DNA of 64,000 nt, from the NCBI GenBank assembly GCA_040954595.2, contig CM082585.2, forward strand, positions 5,332,001-5,396,000, written 5' to 3'. This document shows, in pieces, positions 34,309 through 47,700 of this stretch. The notes under the pieces are model-generated. The model was not told where the DNA came from and made no database searches. It saw nothing but the letters and a program-made list of their open reading frames with translations. Position numbers and translations under genes: made by a program. Numbering within the stretch: position 1 is the first letter of the stretch; the number at the start of each line of letters is the position of its first letter. This DNA is from Balanoglossus misakiensis. Lineage: Eukaryota; Hemichordata.

Positions 34309-34815
34309 TTACGTATCGTGTTCTGGTGAAGACATTGCTTTCAATTCTTCCTCTTCTGGGAGTTCGTTCTTTTCATTTGTCTCTTTGTGTTGAATAAATT
34401 CTAAGACAAAGTACAGAATCCAGGATATCACCAGATGTATGAGAAGTAATATTATCTTGACGTAAACACAGACGAATAGACTTGTGGAGAAACCAATTAT
34501 TCGTCCCACTGATCTCCAAACAGGCAGGTTTGCATAGGCGGCTACTTGGTCCTTTGGGAAGGTTACTGCCGCAAGTGCTGTAAGAAGGATTATGTTGTGA
34601 TCTCAGTTATTCTCGTAAATGGAGTTCATTTCATCGTATATATTGAGGAACAGTATTAACTAACGTATTTTACATGATAAACACTATTGTTCCGTGAAAG
34701 TATCATTTCAGATTTTGTCCAGTCCTTCTTTTTTGATTGTTTCAAAGTAGATAGAAATAAGCCTCTAATTTTGATAATAACAGTGTTGGTATTCTAGTTT
34801 TTGCTCATTTGCTTG

Positions 34816-34883
<68 letters not shown>

Positions 34884-34894
34884 GCTGTTGTTGC

Positions 34895-34970
<76 letters not shown>

Positions 34971-35513
34971 GAGGAGGAGGAGGAGGAGGAGAAGGGGGAG
35001 AAGGAGGAGGATCATGATGATCATGATGATAACAATGATGATGATATTCGTTGCAATATTTCATCATCTCTTCAAGCTCTCCCACACAACACTTAAATAC
35101 ACGCAGTCAACTTACTTGAGTATTGATTCACAAGGACACTCTCAGCCAAGCCCCACAGTCCAGAAACCAAGAACACCATGTATATGCTCAAATTTTCCGG
35201 TGGCCAGAACAGCAGTATCAGTTGACAGGCAAGATAGGTAAAGAAAGCAGCCACCATCGGGATAACTCGCCCAAGTCTTCCTCCAGCCAGGCTTAGAATA
35301 CAGAACCCTATCATACCTGTCGTGCCATAACAGGTAACAACATATCCAACCATATCTACACCAAACAGGCAAGCAACATAAGACTGCAGATCAAATAAAA
35401 AAGTTAACCAATTATCAAAATTTGAGTGAAGAGTACGTTAAACATTCTTTCTTTCATGTTTGTTTGTTCGCTAATTATGTATGTATGTATGGATGTATGT
35501 ATGTATGTATGTA

Positions 35514-35544
<31 letters not shown>

Positions 35545-36659
35545 ATGTATGTATGTGTGTATGTATGTATGTATGTATGTATGTATGTATGTATGTATGT
35601 ATGTATGTATGTATGTATGTATGTATGCATGTATGTAAGATTATACAGCCTATACCGTTTCTCCAGCTACCCTCTTCTCCAGAAAGACCCAAAACTGATC
35701 AACCGAAAATGACAATCATGTTTTTTCTTACTGTTTACATCAAATATAAGCACCAAATCTGTATTTTCTATTGAAATCATGTGCAATCTACAAGTGTCAC
35801 GTGACAAGTTAAAATAACTGTTACGTACCTTTGTAAAGTCTCCATTGAAGAATGACCCCTGAAACCCGGAATAACACGGCAGCAAAATAAGTAAGAGCAT
35901 TTTGTGATTTCCCCAAAGACGAATTGTTGCTCCGAGCAACTGCAGCGCTCCTTGTTTAGGCTTGTCATCATTGGGAGAATTGTTATCTAAGTTATCAATA
36001 CAGAATACAGTTATGGCCACAGCAAGGACTCCGAAACAGAGGTAAACTCCAAGAAGGATGTGTGTTGATCGCATATCAGGTGGGTCGCAGAAACTCGTTT
36101 GGTTTCCCTGCTTCACTCGGCAGTCACTGGCGCCGCACGTGTATAATTCCGTCCTGTCGCCTGCGAAGTCATCCTGGCTGGGGTACACCAGTGAAGGTAC
36201 GAGGGCCCCGACAGGGACTGCTGCTTGGAACCAAATGTTGAAAACAGCAATCTGCTGGTTTACGGACGCGTCCACGGATTTCCCTGTCAGAGTTGAAAGC
36301 GTCTTGCCGGCCGTCGATAGGTGCACTCCCCGAGCGGTCAAGAGACTCGGAGACGACAGACCGACCAGAGCTGTGGCCGGGATCATGGTGTACCACTGTG
36401 GGTAGAAATTGGCCGCGGTGAAGCAGAGAAATGGCACCATCGCCACGATGAGTGTCACCTTCACGCCAAACCGACCAATCACAAGCGGCGGCGAGAAGAA
36501 ACCAGCCAATAGCGAGCATGCGTAGATCACTATCAGAGAAATGAATCCCAGGTCTGCGACACAGTTTATCGTGCTCTGTAAATTCTGTAGTCCGGCGAAT
36601 GCTGCGAATAAAAGGAAAAACGCGACTCCGGCGCAAATGGTGTTCTTCCACAGCAACAT
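34309..36659 (-). CDS. UNC93-like multi-pass membrane protein (UNC93A type, 455 aa)
   Basis: A major-facilitator-like protein of the UNC93 family with about 11-12 hydrophobic segments. UNC-93 of worms regulates a potassium channel and UNC93B1 escorts Toll-like receptors; UNC93A has no settled biochemical role. Three exons, 36659-35829, 35383-35116 and 34577-34309, give 1368 nt with a stop; human UNC93A has 457 residues. Family-typical stretches are AGLQNLQSTIN near the N-terminus, LYTCGASDC in the large loop, LLILLPCYSGFQGSFF at the end of exon 1, SGLWGLAESVL, and VAAYANLPVWRSVGRIIGFSTS in exon 3. The ATG at 36657-36659 was chosen because the frame upstream reaches a TGA without another Met. 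The tail is acidic and cytoplasmic (ELPEEEELKAMSS). It is convergent with ABCC copy B; intergenic distance is 130 bp. Confidence 0.92.
34393..34398 (+). terminator. Candidate polyadenylation signal of ABCC copy B
   Basis: AATAAA on the plus strand, 215 nt after the ABCC copy B stop and inside the last coding exon of the opposing UNC93-like gene. It is the first AATAAA downstream of the ABCC stop, so the two mRNAs may overlap at their 3' ends. Confidence 0.35.
34815..35000. repeat. (TTG)n / (CAA)n trinucleotide array with GAG tail
   Basis: About 155 nt of TTG and CTG units followed by GGA/GAG repeats, in intron 2 of the UNC93-like gene. The long poly-Gln, poly-Asn and poly-Leu frames it generates are intronic. 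Confidence 0.9.
35477..35637. repeat. (ATGT)n microsatellite
   Basis: About 160 nt of ATGT with two GTGT patches, in intron 1 of the UNC93-like gene. It is the same motif as the array at 29549-29777. Confidence 0.9.
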
Positions 36660-38834
36660 CTGCTTCGATTTGGAGCTTTCGACTTGTAATCTAGTGTCGA
36701 TTGGGGTGTTGCTTCACCCTCTGCAAGAGGCGCCAGGTTGCCGTCATTTTGCTTCAAGTGCGTCATACCACCGACAAAGTCTATTGGTGTCTCTGTCAGC
36801 TTGCAAAAAATAACATATTTACTTTATCAAAATGCCTTAGTTAAAGGGGCACGTTGGCGAGACTGATTTTGCCCTTTATGTGTTCAAGGAGTTCAGTCAG
36901 AAAATAAAGGTTATTTTCACCAATCACAAATTTTACTCTTTGTATTTTATCGATTTTTTTACAAAACCATAAAAGCTTAAAGCTGTACACTTAATGGTAA
37001 CTACATACACAAATTTAACCCTTTTAAACTTAAGTTAACTGAGTCAACTTTGCTTTACCTGTGGTTAAATGGTTTCTACCAGATCACGTGATACAATTAC
37101 TCATCGTTGCACTTTTGACAAAATCAGCCTGGCCGGACTTGCAAAAATATCGCAGTACAACTTGCAACCACTTGATACATATTTCTACGTCAAAATTTAC
37201 AATTTATGTGCACCTTTGCCACAAGCCGGCCATTGTTTCATACACGCATATCAGGTCAGGTCAGGACAACTCTGCTGAAACACTTATTTGCGACACATTG
37301 CCGGCTTTCCAAAACTGGTTTATCGATACGCAAATGACCCTTAACTGCGTTTGTCAAATTTTCCAAACATTTAAAAGTTTTTTATCACAAAATAACAGCC
37401 AAAAGACCTCCTTAAATCAACAACTTAAGATTCTACTGTCGTACAAACGTCACTTATTATGATATCGTCCAACTTGGTGCCATAAACGTTCAAAGGTCGC
37501 GCCTCGCGAAGGGCGACAATGAACTGCATGTCAGATTCTACTGGCATAGGCCCTATACACAATCTAATTTATAGGGCTTTCTTCCAACGTGGTGCCATAA
37601 ACATACGAAGGACGGCGATTCAGTGCACGTCAGGGCTGCCCGGTCGATCTCAAATTTGTGTTGTGTTGTCAGACTTTGCCCTTTCATGTCTATGACACAC
37701 ACGCTGTGAGGAACAATCTGCAGCGAAAGTAGGTCATATCAAAGACCCTAGGGTCTATGGTCAGATGCAATGCCTATAGTTATACTAAATGATACACTAA
37801 TGTAGTTCCGGTTGCAAAACGTTTACAAGAAGACGTTGTTGCGCCCTGCCAATGCCTGGTGTTGATGAAGAAACACTGTACCTGCATCTATCCTCGTTGC
37901 GTTTGCCAATTTTAGACTATTTACTGGAATTCCCCCAGAGACAAGCAAAGGCACCAATCTACCAATGTATACGTACCTTTGAGTCTGTGAGAAGTATATA
38001 AATGGTTCAGTGGGCCATAAACGTAGAGACACCGACTTCAAATCCTGTTTTGAAGCACCAATCTCACTGCACGATGGAATGCTCCATTTCATGAAAGGGG
38101 GTTATGCCTGCCACCTCCCGAATCACATCATAGATCTTCTAACATCGACTTCCGTCAGTACACCCCCTTTTCAGCTGTGAATGCGCCCGATACCAAGTTC
38201 CAGCATTGACCACATCACCAACTTCACCAGGCGAAGGAGGGTAGACTGATCACATGCGCAAGAACAAACGTAGTGTGCGTGTCGGTACTACTTTCGTCGA
38301 CAACAAAATAAACCCCCGAGAAACATTCACTTCCGGAAATTTGCACCCAGAGGCAGTTACAACACACGACACATTCTGTTGCATTTTTATTCTGGAAATG
38401 CACGCACTGTGTACACGAGAGTAGAAAACTGTCACGATTGAACTAAAATATACAAACGTGTTGCATTAAAGTCATCATTTGCGTTTGCAAATAAGTTACC
38501 TGCATAAACATCATTTCTAAGGTGTAGGTGGACTTTCTCACGGCAGACAAACCCTCTTCCAAGCTACTCCACAATCATTTACAGCCATTAAAAGGCTAAG
38601 TCCCCTATCTCTTTCCGTTCCATGTTGCTTTAAAAAGTACATGCCAAATAAACACTGACAGTATTCTCTATTCTGACAAATACATTTGTTGATTCTTCCT
38701 CTTTGTAATCGTCATACTTAAAAAAAAAAGTACAAACTGTACACAGCGGTTGCAACGTTGAAGACGATGCAGATTTTCGCCATTTTTAGGACACTAATTC
38801 TATCACTGGCCAATTTCTGTTCTCGACACCATCC
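36660..38834. other. Spacer: UNC93-like 5' flank and SCARB-like 3' flank
   Basis: I see no gene. The left part should contain the UNC93-like promoter, though no clear TATA box was found. At 37468-37530 and 37573-37650 a segment around GGTGCCATAAAC is repeated with divergence. The word AGACCCTAGGGTCTATGGTC at 37743-37762 reappears inside a perfect palindrome at 56376. The SCARB-like 3' UTR probably occupies about 38380-38834. Confidence 0.55.
38396..38401 (-). terminator. Candidate polyadenylation signal of the SCARB-like gene
   Basis: TTTATT on the plus strand (AATAAA on the minus strand) about 435 nt after the stop codon at 38835-38837. I noticed no earlier clear signal. Confidence 0.35.
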
Positions 38835-41800
38835 TCATGCAAGCAGCGGCCTTTTCTCCGAGTCTCCATTCTTACTGTTGATGAGCTGGTTTTCCAATGT
38901 CGGCTTGTGATCCTGAAAGAACAGATAAGCCAAAATGGAGGTGAGCCCGTACACTCCTGTATGCGCATGCGCCAACGAGTTAATGAAATTCTTTTAATCC
39001 TATATCTTTCCCTATTGAAAGATTTGATTTTTTTCACAAATTCTTACACAATGTTACATCTTCACAACTAATATCAGGTAAATTACTTTCAAGCGAGTTC
39101 AGATTTCTCATACCCGGCTGAACAATTCCAAATTACATGTAGACTACTCCATCTGGAAAAAGATAACACTGACGACATATGACTGCTAAGAAGACCCCTG
39201 TCCCTCGTAGAATAGCAAATACACACTTCAGGCTGAGGGTTAGTAGAGTCACCAGTCAATATTTATATACCAGGATGTACGGACAGCACACACACACAAA
39301 TCAAAACTGGAGATATATTTGGAATAGATCAGCTGACCTGCGGGTCCGTGCTTCGCCGGAAGAGAATTGCTACGACCACGATGACCAACACCACTCCAAT
39401 TACCAACAAGATATATTCCATGTGGAATGATATTTGTTTGATCAGCACGAAACCATTCTTGTAGGTTGCGACGATGTCATCGGTTATCTTGACTGTCTGG
39501 AGATTACATACAGATTGGGTGTCGTTAAGTCGGTGAGTATTTTAACATATCCCCTAAGATTAACACACGTGCTCACTTTTCATCACTGCGCCAAAGTAAG
39601 CGACGTCGTAGAAGAATAAAATGTTGGAAAAGTTGTCTTATTGAGAGTAGCACAGTCTGCAGACTAGACAGGTCACGTGTGACCAGTTTTTAAACTGTTT
39701 ATCAGGATTCTGAACTAACAACTCAATTGGCTCTATCGATTTAACTTTTGTTGTACTAAGTATGTGGCCCACCCCACCCACCCCCAAAAAAATCTGCACT
39801 CACCTCTTCAAACCAGAGTACTGGAAAATGATTGCTTCTTACGTTGCCTGTTTCCCTGTGTGGAAACGACGAATGGCTTAGACTTTAGAACAGTCTAGTT
39901 TTATACGATATATCTCTCTTTATCTGCTTTTATGGTCGATAAATCTGTGATCGCACAAGGATGAAGAAATGGATGAACATTTCTCACTTACTGTATATTC
40001 TCCGCTCTCTCAACATGTATATTAATTTGTAAACGCTCTGCAAATCGCCACGGCATTCCCAGTTTCTGGGAGTCAAAAACAGATGAACACAACGTTACTA
40101 TGCAGGTGTGTATGTCCAGTCTCCAATCCAAGCTGCTGTAAACAGACAATGACATTCTATAATTCGAGTGTGTATACACTGTGGAAACGTGCCAGTCTTT
40201 CACCTGTTCACTCAGTGTATACAAAATGTACTCACGGCCTCCACATCCAGGTAGTTTTCGTGCAGCTCCTTGTCCGGGTCGAGTCCCTGGATTGCCTCAG
40301 CCAACCTGGGATCGCCGCCGTAGAAATGCGGATTCGAAACAGACATGGGTGCGCCTGTCAATATAGGGAGGGGTGGACGAACAGAAAAAACATCACCAAA
40401 AGTTATTATTTTGCAGTATTCCAGATGAAGGATCTGAGAAACACGAAAGGCACTGGGTTTGGCAAACTAATATTGGCCTGAATCACAATGACGAATTTTT
40501 GTGGAAAATTAACTAACACGGTTGCACTTTTTTATTTGATGATAAAAACCTACCTCCACGGCAAGGACCGACACTGAGCAGACCCGACGGCAAATATTTG
40601 GGTTCACAGAATCCTTGGTTTGGCGGGTAATCTGTGCCGTTCGCGTAGGCGTACTTTGCCAGTGGAAAATGTAACAGTGTTACGCCCTTATAAACCACGT
40701 CCTCCTTGTATTCGTATGGCATGGATCTGAAACGAATCTCAGTTTTGTTACCATGGATACAGAAGATGATGATGGTTTCGTTGACGACGGTGCAGTTTGC
40801 GAAGTACTAGAAAAGGTTTGGTGTCGGTGTGTGTAAACAATAGTGTAGGTTGGTTTGCCGGAAGCCTGGGTCTTGTGGACAAATTGACTATTGGTTTCAT
40901 TATCAGTTGAAAAGACTGTCAAATATTGGTTCTCTTAGCATGCGTTATGTAGCAGAAAAGGAAAACAATTAATGAGAAAATATATGGAAAAGAAAAACGA
41001 ACAAAAACTACAACTGATCCCGTTTTCTCGGCCCTCCGTGACTCGCAACCGCCATTTTACTCACCTGCACATATCTGGAGTAAAAATGTACAATATTTCG
41101 CTTTTGTTGATGTACGGGTGGTACATTGAACCATCTGATAAGAGAAATCATCATTACAGTGCCAATAAATATTAAAATATGCAAATGACCAACTGAAAAC
41201 ACCCGCTGAGAAAAGTGGTCGGTTAGCAGCCTCGCTTTCATTCCATCAGAGAAGACTAAGGTCAAAAGAATACTCCATTTTATAGCAAGATATAAAATTG
41301 GGATCAACAGGGTTCTAGGAGCATAGTCTGAGTCCCATCCCGCCGCTGGCTGTGCCATACTGGAATTATGTTAATGTGGCGGCAGGTCACGACCTTTGAC
41401 ATCTGGAGTTCAACAGATCTGTGAACTGTATATAGGATTCCATTTTGAATATTTACAACAGACGACGAATATTGGTGAAGGCCGCATGGGGAAACCTGCG
41501 GAATAGGCCTATGGGGGATTGTACCCATTGGAAGATTTTGGTAAGTCCCTATAAACAACAGTGATGGCGTTGGCGGGAAAGAGTTAAAAGTCGTCGATTT
41601 TGACTTTGTCTACCTGAGCTGTGATGATGAGGGTAGGGCCCTTACAAAATTATGCATGCAGGATCCACTCATTGAGAAAGTACACCTGACATACAAACAT
41701 CGCGAAACTCGTCATCTACCTTCCTTCCATCGTGGTTACACCTGTCAAAAAGTATGTGGAAGGTCACTCACCTGTACCATTTATCATATTAGCTATGTCG

Positions 41801-43967
41801 GTACCCCAATAGTCCAGCTTGGACTTTCCCGCCCACCTGTTCACCTCGTTCAACTTTGACCTATCATCCTCGCCCGTGAAGACTGTAAACACTCCAACGT
41901 TGGAATTGTTTTTCTGTAGAGAAGAAAACGATGCGTCTCTGAGAACAGAACTCATAAATGAACTGCTATGCTAAAATTTTACATACATCTCAGACTGATC
42001 ACCCAAAATTGCTCTTAGATTGCTCACACAAGACGGGTGTTCTTGATTTAGCAAAAAATATTTACCTACCCCGAACAAGAAACCAAAATGGTCGCTGGGA
42101 ATGGTTTCCTTGCCCACCATTGGCTGCAGTCGTTTGAACAGCGGTTCTGGGTATCCCCAAAGCAGTTCCTTCACTGATAACTCTACAAAAAACTTTTCTT
42201 TCGTGGATTTGATTATCTGGTCCATAAAGATCTGCACAAATCCAGGCTTGCTTTTCATTACATGGACTAACGTCTGAAACGAAAATGGGCTGTTAGCTGC
42301 ATGTTTGTTAAACCTTCGTATTCATCAAACACAGCCGGTTGCAGATTGGTATTGTGTGTGGTGCCTTTGTTCTTGTGCAATGTATATGCATACTGTTATT
42401 GTTTACAAACTAGTTTTGGTCCGGACATAAAATATCTTTTTAGGGACACCCTTGTACCGTAATTGCTTTGAGCACTAGTGACAGCGTTTATGAAATTCTA
42501 CATACATTGTAGACAGGACACATCGTTTTCCATTCTATTTTATTTCTAAGTACATGTTGTTAATATCTCCATTTTTCGTTTCAACTTACGTATTGCCTGA
42601 TATTGTTGAAGCCTTATGTGCTATAATGTCTATTTTTCACCATTTTTGTCATCAGAACATGTCTTTATTCCATGGCTGAGATGTCTAACTTACCACGAAG
42701 GGGATGTTTACAGTCGTGAACGTGTCATCTTCGCTCCCGACCGATATATTTCTTTCGTATGTAAACATTTGTGGCTGTACATAGGACACGGTGAAGTTCT
42801 CGTTCCGGGTGACGTTCTCCTTCGGCATGCGTACTCTGGAAGTAAATATTAAAGGTTTACTTTCCACTCCAATTTACATATGCCTTTATATGGTCAAAAA
42901 GACGTGCCTAAGTGCTCGAATGACCATATGATGTCACCAACAGACAATCTGCGACTGGCCATATTTGAATGGTAACAGTGGTTTAATTTGGTGACCGGAG
43001 TGTATCTTTAATGTTACTCGATGTATTTCTTGGTTTTACGACACGATTTATTAACCACATGCGTTGTGCTCATGATCCGTCGTTGGATGACAGTAATTCA
43101 TCGCTTTTCACCTGTAAATGTAAGGACCAATTTGCCTGACGACAGGCCGTGCGCCTCGCAAAATATCCTCTTTGTTCTGTACATCGAAGAAATAAAAATG
43201 TTGATATATCGGAATGGGAGGGTCCTTCCAGGCGTCGTATATCCCCGAGCTTGGTCGGAGTACCATTATCTGGAGTTGGAAAATCGGGAAAAATGTTGAA
43301 ATTTGGTCATGGCTAATACAAAACAGACAAATGGCGACATGTAAGAAACATGCGTACATAATTAACGAGGGTGAAATACCGTCAGACCAGGTATAGTGAT
43401 ACTACATCCGAAATAACTGCAGTTTAATGCCCCCAGAACAAGATGGCGTCTCTCTGCATATTAATGACACCTAAAACCTATGAAGAATATCATTCCTTTC
43501 TAATACATGTAGTTACCATCTTGTTCGACATAATTGTTGCTGTTCCGCCATTGCAGTATTGCAGCCAAGATATCACATGGTACATATTTGGCGCAAATCT
43601 GCAGACTGCAGCAACGGGTTGCAGTAATATTTACTGTTAGGCTTTTCTGAGCAACCGTCGGGCGAGAACTTTTGCCACGCGTGATGTTGGCTACCGACAC
43701 GTGTCGTGTCGTGAATGTGCTTCGAATTCGCATTCATCAATTGACGTGGCCAATGTTACATGAACTGGGCATAGTGATATTTGACGTTTTGCTTGGGCCC
43801 GTTGGAGTATTGTACTCAGTTGTTGTAAATGGTGTTTTGGCATAGATACTTACGTTGTTGATTATACTAGCGTTGATGGCCACCAGGACGTGCGGCAATG
43901 CAACTGCGACGGCGATGCAGAACAAGGCTACAGCGGCGATAACGACAACTGTCCCGCGAGAAGGCAT
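38835..43967 (-). CDS. CD36/SCARB-family scavenger receptor (494 aa)
   Basis: Two-pass membrane glycoprotein binding lipoproteins and lipids (SCARB1/SCARB2/CD36 family). Twelve coding exons: 43967-43854, 43269-43112, 42835-42694, 42273-42070, 41913-41772, 41134-41065, 40726-40554, 40354-40236, 40065-39992, 39855-39804, 39496-39338, 38912-38835 (1485 nt). The N-terminal segment at about residues 6-28 (TVVVIAAVALFC...) is the first membrane anchor. Ectodomain hallmarks are FYFFDVQNKEDIL, RPVVRQIGPYIYR, ELLWGYPEPLF, GVFTVFTGEDD, KLDYWGTDIANMINGT, the Cys-rich GFCEPKYLPSGLLSVGPC and PHFYGGDP. EYILLVIGVVLVIVVVAILF forms the C-terminal anchor, followed by an acidic-basic tail ending RPLLA, without the SCARB1 PDZ-binding end. 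NxS/T sites include NVT, NFT, NIS, NGT and NKS. Start: ATG at 43965-43967; an upstream in-frame GTG is not used. Human SCARB1 has 509 residues, CD36 472. Confidence 0.93.
42853..43007. mobile_element. MITE family B, copy 1 (TTAA-flanked)
   Basis: A 155-bp element between TTAA at 42849-42852 and TTAA at 43008-43011, in intron 2 of the SCARB-like gene. Left end AGGTTTACTTTCCACTCC is roughly complementary to right end GGAGTGTATCT. The interior matches 61581-61770 in CCAATTTACATA-GCC, ATATGG, CATATG and TGGC-ATAT blocks. Confidence 0.7.
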
Positions 43968-44747
43968 TGCAGAGCTTAAGTTTACCGTGTGGTTGCAGTC
44001 CACTGCAGGCGGAGAATGAGACACGCGGCCGCCCGGGCGCTGAGCACTGGTGAGTGGCGTCGGCTCGCTCCGTTCCTATCTCACCCTACTCTAAAGCCCG
44101 CCTCAGCTCCGTCGCCTCGCTGCCTTTCAAATGTATGCAAACGTGCAGCCTGCACCTGTTTGCACTAACAACATCTGCCGTGCGTCTGCGTGGTCTGTGG
44201 CGCTACGAGCCCAAAGGGCCACCTTTGTCTCGTGACTAGCGACATCACACGCGATCAAACCTTTCACAGATAGGTGGGGTGACCGCGACAAATTGGCTTT
44301 TTGTCTGTTGTATTGTTTACCCTCAATCTTGGAATCATTCTCCCTTTCCCTTTTTAATCAAGTCAAAATTGTACTGTAAACACAGTACTTAGAGTGGTTT
44401 AATCACAGAAAAGGCACGAAAATCTGTTTGTCAGTGTGGTTCAAAACATGGGATTCCAAATTTGCATAATATTGTTATTGGTAGGTCAGTCAGTCAAAAC
44501 CGAGATTGTAAAATGGCGTCGTATCCCCCTTCAGAATCACAACAAATGTTACAAGGAAGAAAAAATGAGCAAGTACAGGCACGTCAATGTTACTGTATTT
44601 CACTAATCGGTGGAATAGCTCTTACAACATCTTGAATGGAAAATCTTACATGCTAAACAAATCTTATTTTTACATCTTAATGACATCACTGTCTCCAAAT
44701 GAAGGTAGCGCCCTCTTCTTTCGCATTGTTCCCTCAGGTCAAGTTGT
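43968..44747. other. Spacer: SCARB-like promoter side and 3' flank of the coiled-coil gene
   Basis: A GC-rich patch at about 44026-44041 (GCGGCCGCCCGGGCGC) lies about 60 nt before the SCARB-like ATG on its strand and may be a GC-box promoter. No other gene is visible. Around 44700 the sequence is ordinary AT-rich 3' flank; I found no clear AATAAA for the coiled-coil gene. Confidence 0.45.
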
Positions 44748-47700
44748 CTAGGAAGACATCAGTGCCCGTTGATCTGCTAGAGGCGGTAGGTTAGCCTTCC
44801 CTCTCGGGTATTCATGTGCCAGGGCCTGGCCGCTGACGCCCGCGCCGAAGTTGATGTAGTGAATCTTTGGGGCCGCCATGTAGTCCTGGAAAGAATACAT
44901 GTGGGTAAATAAATTTGTGTTGGTATGGAATTATAGTATAGTAACTGCAACTTTTGACTTCTGCTCTGCAAAAGATAGAAACTTGCTCAGTTTTTTAGTT
45001 TTTCAACAGAACCCTTTTGCAGTAATCAGCCATGCTGTAGTTGAAAAACGGACGAGAATTGTTGCGCCTTTTGCCCGCCCCACTGGGCTGCGCTCATTGG
45101 CATTGGAACCAACCATAACTTCACACGTGTCTGAATTCGGTGGCACGAACGCCATCTTTGTCAGGGGGGATCGGAGATAACCAAACTTAACTTAAACTAC
45201 AAAATGCATCGTATTTTCCGTGATAAATCTTTCCGAACTTACGTCGAATTCTAGAATGTGCCGCTGGAACTGGTCAAGGGTGGGGACCTCGGACACGCCG
45301 GCTTTGCCCTGCAGCTCTCTCTGTTTTCCCACCAGCTTCTTGTGAGACAGAGGCGTGGGTCGAATCTTTTTCTTGCAGGAGGCGTCTTCTGTCATAAAGA
45401 AAGACCAAAACGCAAGTGGTTTCAGCGTTTTCATTTTCACTGGGTTTGACTAAATCGGTTTTCTGCATACAACACCAATTTGCGAAAAAAAATAACGAAT
45501 GGATCGATAAACCATGGACGTGGATAAACCAAGTACTACAGTAACCGTAGAGTTTGTGAAATACTGCAGGAAAGTGTCCTTGGTTATATTGTCAATACGA
45601 GGGGCCTGTGATAGTGAAGAGTTTCTTCCAACAATACTACCTTCTCCTCCTACGCCCTTTTCTGGAGCAACGCCCTCCGCGTGGAGTTTGATCATTCCCT
45701 TCCGGGGTACCGTGGTCTTCACGACTTTCAGCTCGTCCCTATTCACAATTTTCTGGCCGTCGTGGATCAGCAGAGGCGGCAGGTATTCTTTCGCCTGGTG
45801 GAACGAAAAGAATCAACGTGGGAAATGACCCTGGTTTGGATTCTAATATGGTAGAAGCAATGAACCTACTGTAAAACATGTTATTTTCACGACAGGAAAT
45901 TTTCGCGATATCAAAAGAGGCAACTCTTTCGCGAGACCCTATAAATTTTCGCGTTCTCTTAATTCATTTACTGCATTGTTATCTCCGAAAAAATTTCACG
46001 CGACTTTTTATTTTCACATTATTTTGTCTCTCGCGTATTTCGCGAAAAAAATGTTGCTCGAGAAAATAACATGTGTTTACAATAAATGTATATGAAGGAA
46101 GATTTAAACGTACGGATGAGACTTATGGATTTTTTTACTGCTTGTTACGTGACTCATCTTAATTTCGTTGGTGAAAAGACACCACTTTTAGCGATCATTG
46201 TGAAGTGTTCTCTATGTACAAGATACAACATGATCTTTGTGCGAATCCATCATAGGCGTATGGAAACACTCACCTCAGAAATCTCCGATTCAGTGCCGTC
46301 CACCAGTGACTGTGACACTTGCGCGTTTGGTGTGACCACCTGACCAGCCGGCGGGGTCGATTTCGTCCCTCCCGGTACGACTGGGGAAGCCTTCACCGCA
46401 ACCTTCAAAAAAACAAACATGTTTCCGGTGTTATGAGACGTCGAATTGTCGTATTATGGGGGTTTCATTGTTACAATGCTATCTTTGACGTTTCAATGGC
46501 ACCTGCTTATGTTTTCTTTTACACATGAAAACAGACAATATTAACAAAGCAGTATACAGCCACTCCTTGACTCTCTCACAGCCCCTGTCGCGGTCCATGC
46601 AAACTTGTATCTGAGTGCATACACAACACCATATGGGACTTCTCCTTTGCTAAACGGTTGAGGGCGAGTCAGTCTAAGCCACTCCTCCACTTGGTCGAAA
46701 GTTCCCCGGAAAGGACAATCCAAAGAATGACGTCATTTGCCTGGATACTTGGTCGATAAAAATGTATTTATAGTACCAGTGATGTCTTACCGCGTCTAAA
46801 TTAGTGGCCTCTCTCGCTTTTTGTCTTTTCACTGCATTATGGAGGATAGTATACTCCTTTTCCTGAAAATAGAGTCATAATATATTAAATTGTCCTCAAT
46901 TAAGTAACAAGTACTGCAGTGTATCATGGAGGTACTAGAGAGTGTATTATGTAGGCTCTGGCCACACATCTTTACTCTAAGGTTACGTTATTAGGTTTCT
47001 GTCGGAGTTTGCCCTGTCATTTTGTTTAAGAACTGGACAAATAGCTTTTAAGACTTCAACACTGAATGTGGTTTGGAAGCTCTGTACGGACACTTCTGAA
47101 TTCCTTGATATTGGTAGAAAGCCATTAGAACACTGGACACAGTCCTATTTCAGGGCATTCTCCGTACAGAGATTGTAGTTAACCTGACTAGGGGGCCTGG
47201 CCGCACCAATCAGACCCCCTAGCCACGTTAGAATTATCCACGTGCTACAATCTCTGTACGGAGAATGGTTTCAGGGGGAAAACTCCCTTACCTGTTGCTT
47301 GAGGTTCTGTGTCAGCATGTTCACCGTGTCGTTCAGCATCTCCATCATCTGGTGTCCGCTGATTGTCAGCTGTCCCTGCAGAGACTTCCGTTGCCAGTCG
47401 AAGCGAGATCTTTGGTAGCCCTTGAACTTGTCAGCGTCTGTCGTCACAAAGGGAAACCTTGTTTCAGTCGTTGATTATTGGGTAAACATAATGCTGGTAC
47501 GATACAGCGAGCGAGTCAAAATAAAACGGACAGACAGACGTATCAACACAAATTTTAGTCCTTCGTTTGGTTCTTGTATTTTGGTTACAACGCCCTTACC
47601 CGTTTTTCCGAAAGCTGCGCCCATTTCATTATTTCGCTGTGGTGGATGGTTTCTGAAAAAAAATATGCAAAAAAGATTTACTAGTATTGAATGACATTCT

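Noticed and set aside
34765-35241. Poly-Gln / poly-Leu / poly-Val proteins
   Set aside because: They come from the TTG/CAA array in an intron of the UNC93-like gene.
43968-44024. In-frame extension of the SCARB-like N-terminus by 19 residues
   Set aside because: It would start at GTG. The ATG at 43965-43967 gives the short cytoplasmic N-terminus followed at once by a membrane anchor, as expected for this family.
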